Source: Methanomassiliicoccales archaeon
Lineage (GTDB): Archaea; Thermoplasmatota; Thermoplasmata; Methanomassiliicoccales; UBA472
Direction of reading: 5' to 3'
Length of the DNA stretch: 15,692 bases
NCBI GenBank assembly: GCA_028679935.1
Contig: JAJRAL010000200.1
Span: 1 to 15,692 of the forward strand
A program made the position numbers and the translations under genes. This document shows positions 6,441 to 13,349 of the stretch, one piece after another; the first letter of the stretch is position 1; the number at the start of each line of letters is the position of its first letter. Below the pieces are notes generated by a model. It worked only from the letters and a program-made list of their open reading frames with translations, did not search any database and was not told the DNA's origin.

Positions 6441-7886
6441 ATGGAGCCGGACCCGGTCCCGGACCGCGCCGAGAGGCGCTACCGGAACGTCACCATGCTC
6501 ATCATCATGCTCGGCGTGATCATGGCCTCCGTCGACACGACGGCAGTCGTGCTCGCCCTGCCGACGATGATGACCGATCTCAATTCGGACATCATCAGCA
6601 TGATCTGGGTCCTGCTCGGCTACCTCCTCGTCATCACCATTCTGGGAACGCAGGTGGGCCGGCTCGGCGACATGTTCGGCCGGGTCAAGACGTACAACAT
6701 AGGCTTCGCCGTCTTCACCGTCGGCTCGTTCCTCTGCGGCTTCTCCACGAGCGGAGGCGAGCTCGTCGCGTTCCGCATCATCCAGGGAGTGGGCGGCGCG
6801 TTCATCTCATCCAACAGCGGAGCGATCATCGCCGACACGTTCTCGCTCCGGGAGAGGGGGCGGGCGTTCGGCATCACCGGCCTCGGTTGGTCGATTGGCG
6901 CCATCACCGGCATTCTTGTCGGCGGATTCCTAGTCACGTTCCTCAACTGGCGCTACATCTTCTTCATCAACATCCCGGTGGGCATCTTGGCCACGTACGG
7001 CGGCTTCAGGCTGCTCAAGGAACGCTCCCCCAAGATCAAGGCGAAGCTCGACCTGCCCGGGATAACGTTCCTCGGTGCGAGCCTCCTTCTCGTGCTAGTC
7101 GCCCTCACCGACATCACCGGACAGGGCTGGACGACGCTCTCGGGGATCATGCTCCTGGCCGGTGCGCTCCTGCTGGTCGCATTCTTCTATTGGGAGGAGC
7201 ACACGAAGAGCCCGTTCCTCGATTTCAGCCTGCTCAAGGACCGTGTCCTCAAGGCATCGATGTTCGCCGCCTTCTTCCAGTCGCTCGCCGCCTACTCGGT
7301 CATATTCCTGGTGGTCATGTACCTCCAGGGCCCGAGGGGCATGACGCCGTGGGACGCCTCTCTGCTCCTCATTCCTGGCTACGTCCTGGGCGGGCTGATC
7401 GCCCCGTTCTCAGGCCGATTGTCGGACCGCAAGGGCGCACGAATAATCGCATCGGTGGGCCTGCTTTTGCAGATCCTCGGCATCTTCGTCTACTCCACCC
7501 TGGGCATAGACACGCCGCTGGTGCTCGTCATCGTCGGTTCAGTGCTGACCGGAGCGGGCACGAGCACCTTCTTCCCCGCGAACACCAGCGCCGTCATGGC
7601 GGCCGCGCCGCCGAAGGCGTATGGAGTAACGGCGGGATTGCTGCGCACGCTCTCCAACCTCGGAATGGTCTGCAGCTTCGCCGTGGCGCTCTTCTTCGCG
7701 TCCCTAGCGATCCCGAGGGACCTGGCGTTCCAGATATTCCTCGGGCTGCCCGGTGGGCTGACGGGCCCCCTGGCCCTTGCGTTTATCGATGGGATACATA
7801 CCGCGTTCTACGCTTCGATCGCGCTGCTCGTCATCGCCTTCTTCCTCTCCATCCTGAGGGGCGTGGAGACAAGGGTGCAGAAGTAG
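6441..7886 (+). CDS. MFS drug/metabolite exporter, DHA2 (EmrB/QacA) 14-TM family
   Basis: This 481-residue integral membrane protein should export drugs or metabolites in exchange for protons. Hallmarks are MASVDTTAVVLALPTM in TM1 (motif D1-like), the TM2-TM3 loop GRLGDMFGRVKTY (motif A), and the TM5 segment GWSIGAITGILVGGF followed by NWRYIFFINIPVGI, which is characteristic of DHA2. Hydrophobic segments continue to the C terminus in numbers consistent with 14 TMs. A second motif-A-like loop, GRLSDRKGARI, lies at about residues 325-335. The ATG is supported by the TATA box 29 nt upstream. Its stop is 3 nt from the convergent glutamate synthase operon. The specific substrate cannot be inferred; the neighbouring ABC exporter may serve a related detoxification role. 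Confidence 0.92.
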   Translation: MEPDPVPDRAERRYRNVTMLIIMLGVIMASVDTTAVVLALPTMMTDLNSDIISMIWVLLGYLLVITILGTQVGRLGDMFGRVKTYNIGFAVFTVGSFLCGFSTSGGELVAFRIIQGVGGAFISSNSGAIIADTFSLRERGRAFGITGLGWSIGAITGILVGGFLVTFLNWRYIFFINIPVGILATYGGFRLLKERSPKIKAKLDLPGITFLGASLLLVLVALTDITGQGWTTLSGIMLLAGALLLVAFFYWEEHTKSPFLDFSLLKDRVLKASMFAAFFQSLAAYSVIFLVVMYLQGPRGMTPWDASLLLIPGYVLGGLIAPFSGRLSDRKGARIIASVGLLLQILGIFVYSTLGIDTPLVLVIVGSVLTGAGTSTFFPANTSAVMAAAPPKAYGVTAGLLRTLSNLGMVCSFAVALFFASLAIPRDLAFQIFLGLPGGLTGPLALAFIDGIHTAFYASIALLVIAFFLSILRGVETRVQK

Positions 7887-7889
7887 TGC

Positions 7890-10469
7890 TCAGTGACCGC
7901 CGTTCGAATTCGTGAGAGTCGAGAGGTGCACCGCCTCGACCTTGCGATAGACCTCGATCGGCTGCCTGCGCGTCCCGTCGACGGTCAGCAGATCTTCGAC
8001 CTCGATACCGAACAGCTTCTCGTTCTCATTCAGGTAGGGAAGGATGAGCTGCCAGTCCTTCTCTGAGAGCTCGGCGATGTGCCCGCCGTTGAGCTGGTCC
8101 TCGCCAACCTTGCGCTTTGGATCTCGGATGAAGATCGCTCCGCCCGACGCGAGCGAGAACAGGTTGCCGCCCGGGTAGGGTTCCTTAAGTTCGACGATCT
8201 TGCCGGACGAATCGAGCGCGATGCCGTTGAGCACGACGAAGCCCCCGCCGTTGTGCGGGTCGCCCGCCATGAACGATTCCGCAAGGTAGTCGAGGCATGT
8301 GCCGTTGATGACGACCCTCGGCTTGCCGACCGCGTTGATGAGCGGCCTGCCTGCGGCATTGCCCAGCACGTAGACTTCTCCGCCCTTCGCGCCGTACATG
8401 AACGTCTGGCCGACGTCCCCATGGACGACGAGCTTTCCCGAGCCGAGTATCTGCCCGAGCTGGTCCTGCGCGTTCCCGTGCACGACGATCTCGGCGCCTG
8501 CGAGACCAGAGGCGAGGTAGTCGCCGGGCGTCCCGTAGATCTCGATCTTCGTGCCGGTGGACCCTGGCCCGAGCCCGCAGCCGAAGAACCTCTGCCCGTG
8601 GGCGTCGATCACAGTGAACTCGTGCCATCCGAGGCCGTGCGCCCTCCGGATGACCGATGAGACGGTATCGTCGCCCTCCATCGGGAAGCCCCTCGCGTCG
8701 ATGACCATCCCACATCCGCTACTGGGCGGAGGGGAGAGCTCCTTCGTTGAAACGTCGACAAGCGCTTGACCTGAGACCTCTTCGCTGCCGATCCTCGGCG
8801 TCGAGCGAAGGGTCAGGTTGATGCATTCAGTCGCCTTCTCAAGCAGGCGGCTCCGCCGGAATCTGCCGGAGTCATACCGGCGGTCGATCGATAGGGTGAG
8901 GAAGCGCAGCATCTCCTTCCGGCTGGTCGCATCGGCCAGCCCTCTGGCCGCGACGGCGGAGAAGAGGCCGCGGATCTCGCTCGCGGTCCCGGTCCTGAGG
9001 AGGTCGAGGTAACGAGCGAAGACCTCCTCTGCCGAGCCTTCCGCGCCGGCGAACGTGCTTGGTTCGATAGGCGGAACGAGCGACAGGTCATCCGCTTCGC
9101 TGTACGAGTTGCTGAACATGACCGGCGTGCCGAACTTGTTGGTGCAGCTGAGCCTTCTGCCGCCGCTCTCGCCGCGGACCGTGAAGACGAAGGCGCCGCC
9201 ATCGGTGTAGCTCCCTCCCCTTGCGTTCCAGTACATGTCCGCCTGTTTGGGGACGCTCGGGTTCTCGGAGGAGATGCTGCGAAGCGCCGAATCGATGGCC
9301 TGCTTCTCCGAGGCGACGAGCCCGATTTGGACCTTGCCCTCGACGAGGGCGAAGACCTGCGGCCGGAGCATCGAGGTGTCGGTGATGCCGATCAGCTCAT
9401 AGCTGCCGTCGTAGTGCCGGTTCCGTCCTATGATGAAGAACCACGGACCGTCGGGTGAGCCATGGACGTGAGTTCTCTGGATCGCGCGGTACACCGGCTT
9501 CTTCTCCTCTGGCAGCTGCTCGAAGTCTCTCTCGCCAGTCGGGGCGAGCGCCTCGATGATGTACTCGAGCGGGTAGCCGTAGGTGCGGTTCAACACGTCG
9601 AACAAGAGAACCGAGACCTCGGTGTCGGTGAGGAAGAGCGGCCTGATGTTCCTCTGAGCAAGATACTCGCAGACCGAGTGGTAGTTGGCGAAGTCCCCGT
9701 TGTGCACGAGCGCTTCGTCGAGCCCCATGAACGGGTGCGCCCCGCCGGGGTGCCATACCCGTCCCTTCGTCGGATACCTCTGGTGGCCGATCCAGACGTG
9801 CGCGGTGAGGTCCTCGAGCTTGTAGTATCGGATGACGTCCTCCGCATAACCCACGATCTTCATCACGATCATGTCGCGGCCGTGGGACATGACGAATGCG
9901 GTCATCTTCGAGCTAGCGTAGTACTTCAGGTTGATCGCGAAGCTCGTCTGGTAGACGAACTCGTCCTCGGCCCGGTCCGATGCGAGCGATGATAGGTTCC
10001 TGGCTGAGACGAACTCGGCTAGCTTGTCCCGCCTGGCGCGGCAGAAGTACCGCACTACCTCGGGCGGTTTGACCGGCAGGCAGGCTAGGACCTCAGGATC
10101 GTCGGTGTTGTCGACCTTGTACGAGGCGTGAACGTCGTAGCGGTCGCGGATGAACTCCGACTCGAGGGTCTCTCGGACCGACGGGTCGAGGTAGGCGACC
10201 TGGATGAGGTAATCGTCCTTGAGGATCTCCGACGAGACCTTCATCTGCACTGGCGAGAGCCCGACGGCCGCGATGCCGCCACCCTTGCCGTTGCCGCGGT
10301 TGTGCATCTGCCTCAGAGGCTCGAGGATGTGCCTTCCGGGGAGCGGGATGTTGCTCGCCAGCCCTACGACGCCGCAGCCCCCCTCCGCTTCCATATGGAT
10401 CCGCTCGGCGGGGATCGCGACCTCGAACATCCAGCTCCTAGCGCGCTTCAGTAGTTCGGCGTCGCTCAC
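7890..10469 (-). CDS. Glutamine amidotransferase (class II)-GXGXG fusion, glutamate synthase subunit
   Basis: This 859-residue protein carries the first and last domains of a bacterial GltB chain. Residues 32-430 form a class II (Ntn) glutaminase: Cys32 in EGGCGVVGLAS is the expected N-terminal nucleophile after removal of a 31-residue propeptide, and HQRYPTKG, AHPF and VHNGDFANY match the substrate and oxyanion motifs. Residues about 585-800 form the GXGXG right-handed beta-helix (repeats such as GTPGDYLASGLAGAEIVVHG). A helical linker lies between (about 470-560). The FMN and central domains are absent and are supplied by the two upstream genes. It should release ammonia from glutamine for the FMN subunit. 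The GTG start at 10469 overlaps the upstream stop (GTGA) and has GGAGGTG 5 nt before it; the longer open frame to 10568 is therefore rejected. Compare GlxB+GlxC of rhizobia or MgsA+MgsB of methylotrophs, which are separate proteins. Confidence 0.9.
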   Translation of the reverse strand: MSDAELLKRARSWMFEVAIPAERIHMEAEGGCGVVGLASNIPLPGRHILEPLRQMHNRGNGKGGGIAAVGLSPVQMKVSSEILKDDYLIQVAYLDPSVRETLESEFIRDRYDVHASYKVDNTDDPEVLACLPVKPPEVVRYFCRARRDKLAEFVSARNLSSLASDRAEDEFVYQTSFAINLKYYASSKMTAFVMSHGRDMIVMKIVGYAEDVIRYYKLEDLTAHVWIGHQRYPTKGRVWHPGGAHPFMGLDEALVHNGDFANYHSVCEYLAQRNIRPLFLTDTEVSVLLFDVLNRTYGYPLEYIIEALAPTGERDFEQLPEEKKPVYRAIQRTHVHGSPDGPWFFIIGRNRHYDGSYELIGITDTSMLRPQVFALVEGKVQIGLVASEKQAIDSALRSISSENPSVPKQADMYWNARGGSYTDGGAFVFTVRGESGGRRLSCTNKFGTPVMFSNSYSEADDLSLVPPIEPSTFAGAEGSAEEVFARYLDLLRTGTASEIRGLFSAVAARGLADATSRKEMLRFLTLSIDRRYDSGRFRRSRLLEKATECINLTLRSTPRIGSEEVSGQALVDVSTKELSPPPSSGCGMVIDARGFPMEGDDTVSSVIRRAHGLGWHEFTVIDAHGQRFFGCGLGPGSTGTKIEIYGTPGDYLASGLAGAEIVVHGNAQDQLGQILGSGKLVVHGDVGQTFMYGAKGGEVYVLGNAAGRPLINAVGKPRVVINGTCLDYLAESFMAGDPHNGGGFVVLNGIALDSSGKIVELKEPYPGGNLFSLASGGAIFIRDPKRKVGEDQLNGGHIAELSEKDWQLILPYLNENEKLFGIEVEDLLTVDGTRRQPIEVYRKVEAVHLSTLTNSNGGH

Positions 10470-11995
10470 TTGCCCACCTCCATCGAGCCATTGAAGCGGA
10501 GCAGGTCCGTCCTGCCCCTGAGCTCCGATATCTGCGTCATGCCGAAGCGGGCAAGGAGCTCGCACCACTGCTTCCTCCAGGCCGAGTACAGATTGACGAT
10601 GCGCTGCGCGCCCCAGTCGGTGTCGGTCTGCTTCTCTAGCTCCGGATCGGTCGTCGCGACGCCCCTAGGGCAGCCGCGGCCGCTCTCGCAGTTGCCGCAT
10701 CGGACGCAGCCGAGCGCTACTAGCTCCGCCGTGCCGATGACGACGCCATCCGCGCCGAGGGCGATCGCCTTCGCCACGTCCATGGCGGTCCTCATCCCGC
10801 CGCTGGCCATCAGCGTGACTTCGTCACGGATCCCTTCGTTGACGAGGAAGCGGTGCACCTTCGGGATTGCGTACTCGATCGGCATGGCGATGTTCTTCTT
10901 GGCGATCTCCGGCGCCGCTCCGGTGCCGCCATACCCGCCATCCAGGTGGACGATGTTCGCGCCAGCATAGTACGAGCCGACCGCCACCATCTCGACGTCG
11001 TTCGGCGTGGATACCTTGACGGAAAGAAGCGCGGTAGGGTTGACCGACCAGATCCAGTCGAGGTGCTTCTTGTGGTCCTCGACCGAGTAGACGCTGTGGA
11101 AAGGGAACGGGGAGAAGAGCGAGGTGTGCGGGACGGCCTCGCGCATCCTCGCCACGTCTATCGTGTTCTTCTCGTACAGCAGGTGGCCGCCGAGCCCCGG
11201 CTTCGCGCCCTGGGCATACTTGAACTCAATGATCGGCGCCCTCTGGATGGTCTCCTCCTTGACGCCGAAGAGCCCGGTCGCGATCTGAGTGATGACATGG
11301 TCCTTGTACGGTATCAGGAGGTCGGGGTAGCCGCCCTCGCCGGTGTTTGTGAACGTGCCCCACCTCTCCGCCGCCTTGGCGCGGGCGAGCATGGTGTACT
11401 TGCTGACCGAGCCGAACGACATGCCGCCCCCGTAGATCGGGATCGGGATGGTGATCTTCGGCCCGACCTTCCTGCGGTTGAGCTCGATCTGGGTTGTGAT
11501 GTTGGTCGTATCGAGCCTTCCGGTGTCAGCCGGCATCCGGAAGCTGAGCTTGTCGAAGCCGCCGCCGGACATCCCGGAGTTCGCCGGATGGTCGAGGGCG
11601 ATCGGTTCGCCAGTCTCCGCCATGCGCCACGTCGCCAGTATCATCTCCGACGTCCAACGAGCGTCCCCAAGCGCGGGGAATATCTCGCTCTCTTTGACGC
11701 TGATCGAAGCGGTCGGGCAGTGCGAGGCGCAGTAGAACGAGTTCTTCGCGCACTCGGGGCCGATGCAACGATAGCTGTAAGGCGGGAGGATCCTCGCGTG
11801 CCCCTCGATCCTCGAGTGGACGCCGTACGGGCAGAGCGAAGCGCACAGGCCGCAGGAGATGCAGTCCGGACCTCTCGTCACCTCGAACCTGCCGATGAAC
11901 TTGAGGCGCTGCGACGGTATCCAGGACGACTCCGGAACGCAGGTCCCGTTCGCGCCGTTCTGGGCGACTTCTTTCTTCGTTCCAGCCTCAGCCAT
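10466..11995 (-). CDS. Glutamate synthase FMN/Fe-S subunit (GltB central-type, GlxD-like), N-terminal ferredoxin domain
   Basis: This 509-residue protein is the catalytic-looking glutamate synthase module that reductively aminates 2-oxoglutarate with ammonia. An N-terminal ferredoxin region has Cys45/48/51/55 and a second, oddly spaced set Cys77/82/89/93 (x4, x6, x3). The FMN barrel keeps GGMSFGSVS (about 190-198), NTGEGG, GAKPGLGGHL, SVKVS, LDGGYGGTGAAPE and ASGGMRTAMDVAKAIALGAD. The cluster motif C430-x2-C433-x2-C436-x4-C441-P contains the C-x5-C-x4-C ligand set of the GltB [3Fe-4S] cluster plus one extra Cys. The C terminus ends with the family LRGRTDLLRF. The ATG is supported by GGGAGG 8 nt upstream (12004-12009) and overlaps the upstream gene by 8 nt. 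Without a GltD subunit, electrons could come from ferredoxin or the flavoprotein encoded two genes upstream. Confidence 0.92.
   Translation of the reverse strand: MAEAGTKKEVAQNGANGTCVPESSWIPSQRLKFIGRFEVTRGPDCISCGLCASLCPYGVHSRIEGHARILPPYSYRCIGPECAKNSFYCASHCPTASISVKESEIFPALGDARWTSEMILATWRMAETGEPIALDHPANSGMSGGGFDKLSFRMPADTGRLDTTNITTQIELNRRKVGPKITIPIPIYGGGMSFGSVSKYTMLARAKAAERWGTFTNTGEGGYPDLLIPYKDHVITQIATGLFGVKEETIQRAPIIEFKYAQGAKPGLGGHLLYEKNTIDVARMREAVPHTSLFSPFPFHSVYSVEDHKKHLDWIWSVNPTALLSVKVSTPNDVEMVAVGSYYAGANIVHLDGGYGGTGAAPEIAKKNIAMPIEYAIPKVHRFLVNEGIRDEVTLMASGGMRTAMDVAKAIALGADGVVIGTAELVALGCVRCGNCESGRGCPRGVATTDPELEKQTDTDWGAQRIVNLYSAWRKQWCELLARFGMTQISELRGRTDLLRFNGSMEVGK
10475..10481 (-). promoter_or_regulatory. 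Internal Shine-Dalgarno deciding the GTG start of the amidotransferase fusion
   Basis: GGAGGTG on the minus strand lies 5 nt before the GTG at 10469. It is a near-perfect anti-Shine-Dalgarno match and rules out the upstream in-frame start at 10568, which would overlap the previous gene by about 100 nt. Confidence 0.7.
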
Positions 11996-13349
11996 TCGAG
12001 TCGCCTCCCGTCATCTCGGCGAAGACCTCGCGCTCGACCTCTTCTTGGAATATCGCCCGCCCGGTCTCGCCGCGGAGCCTCCTCACTTCCCTGATGCCCA
12101 TCGCGCCGAGCATCTCGAGCATCTGGTCGCGCCAGGCGTTGCACATGTTCGTGACCCTGGCCTTGACATAATCCTGTGAACGTTCGCGCAGGTGGATGCC
12201 GCACTCCGCACCCTGGCACGTCGGGCAGTAGCGGCACTCGAGTGCGACGAGGAGGGCGGATTCGATACATACCGCGTCCGCTCCGCAGATGATGCTCTTC
12301 GGAACGTGCTCCGCTGCCGCGATTCCTCCTCCGGCTATTATCGTGATATCGTCCCTGACGCCCTTCCGGACCAGGGAACGGTGCAGGTCCCGCAGCGAAT
12401 CCCTCGCGTGTTTGCCAGTCTGGTCGAGCCCCTCCTCGTCGAACATGACGTGGAGCAGGTCGGCCACCTCGACCACTGAGTCGATCTCGTTCGAGAACGA
12501 AGGGCCGACCGAGGTCCTGAGCGACATGAGCGCCCCTGGATGCAGTTCCCGGACGGTCCTGACGCGATTCTGCCAGCCCGGTGCGAGCTCGAACTCGACG
12601 AGCCTCGTCGTGTTCCAATCGACCGCGTCGAGCGCATCGGTCGCGTGAAGCACCGGGACAACGTGAGGTCCCTTCTCCGCGGGCAACCCATCGACCCGGA
12701 CGAACAGCAGGGTGTTGAGACCCTTCGTCGCCTGGGCGATCCCCTCGATGATCTGGTGGCTCGACTGGTGTAGCCTCGTCGCGTCGAGCAGGAACGGGAT
12801 CGGTAGCGTGATCATCTCCGGCACCCTCGTCCGCAGCCCTCCGTCGGCGGTGAACTCGAGCGCGGCCGCCTTCCTTCCCAGGTCCACGCTCGTCGAGATG
12901 AACTCGCGTCCGTGGATGCCGTCGCGCGTCGGCCGGACGATCTCGGACATGTCGGTCCACATCGAGTCGAACCCTGGACCGGCGAACGGTCCCCTGTACC
13001 CCGCTCCGAAGACGGGGATCCTGCCGGTCTCCGCCTCGTTCCACATGGTCGTGATCCGTGTCGGCGTCCAAACGCCGCGTCCGAGCTTCTTCCACCTCGG
13101 GTTGACGCTCATCGATAGGGCGCGCTGCTGGCACTCGGCGATGCAGCGGAAGCAGTTCTTGCACGACTGGCTGATCGGGTCGGCCATCCTCCTCGGGTCG
13201 TCCTCCCGGCGTTTGTGCACGCCGTAGACGCAGGCCTTCTCGCACTTGCCGCAGTTCATGCAGTTGTCGGCCCGCTCGATGAGGTACTTCGGCACCGGGG
13301 GCGAGATGGGGCTCGTCGCCTCGACGTGGACATGGTAACGCTCATACAC
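11988..13349 (-). CDS. Degenerate glutamate synthase FMN-domain paralogue with ferredoxin and C-terminal Cys cluster
   Basis: This 453-residue protein copies the layout of the following gene product but has lost its flavin and substrate motifs. Two regular [4Fe-4S] sets open it: Cys30/33/36/40 (NCMNCGKCEKACVYG) and Cys63/66/69/73. The barrel region lacks GGMSFGS, NTGEGG, GAKPGLGGHL and GGTGAAP, yet keeps ITIIAGGGIAAAEHVPKSI and CGADAVCIESALL. The Cys set C372-x2-C375-x2-C378-x4-C383 has exactly the spacing of the neighbouring subunit. The C-terminal helix MLGAMGIREVRRLRGETG is also shared. Most likely it is a non-catalytic electron-transfer or structural partner; an altered substrate is the alternative. 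The start is GTG at 13349, overlapping the upstream stop, with only a weak GGGGGA before it. Its stop lies inside the start of the next gene, so translation is probably coupled. Confidence 0.82.
   Translation of the reverse strand: MYERYHVHVEATSPISPPVPKYLIERADNCMNCGKCEKACVYGVHKRREDDPRRMADPISQSCKNCFRCIAECQQRALSMSVNPRWKKLGRGVWTPTRITTMWNEAETGRIPVFGAGYRGPFAGPGFDSMWTDMSEIVRPTRDGIHGREFISTSVDLGRKAAALEFTADGGLRTRVPEMITLPIPFLLDATRLHQSSHQIIEGIAQATKGLNTLLFVRVDGLPAEKGPHVVPVLHATDALDAVDWNTTRLVEFELAPGWQNRVRTVRELHPGALMSLRTSVGPSFSNEIDSVVEVADLLHVMFDEEGLDQTGKHARDSLRDLHRSLVRKGVRDDITIIAGGGIAAAEHVPKSIICGADAVCIESALLVALECRYCPTCQGAECGIHLRERSQDYVKARVTNMCNAWRDQMLEMLGAMGIREVRRLRGETGRAIFQEEVEREVFAEMTGGDSNG
12004..12009 (-). 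promoter_or_regulatory. Internal Shine-Dalgarno for the FMN subunit
   Basis: GGGAGG on the minus strand lies 8 nt before the ATG at 11995 and inside the end of the upstream reading frame. It supports that start and independent initiation within the overlapped operon. Confidence 0.6.

Noticed and set aside
6887..7915. Plus-strand open frame of 342 codons inside the MFS gene
   Set aside because: His/Arg/Pro-rich alternate frame; the membrane protein frame is clearly the coding one.
10470..10568. 33-residue N-terminal extension of the amidotransferase fusion
   Set aside because: It would overlap the upstream gene by about 100 nt and lacks family similarity, whereas GTG at 10469 has an ideal Shine-Dalgarno site and a GTGA junction.
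10853..12094. Plus-strand open frame of 413 codons
   Set aside because: It is the antisense shadow of the FMN subunit gene; composition is Arg/Asp/Val-biased with no motif.
11878..13245. Minus-strand open frame of 455 codons in another frame of the paralogue gene
   Set aside because: Arg/Gly/Pro-rich alternate-frame translation; the true frame carries the Fe-S and barrel motifs.
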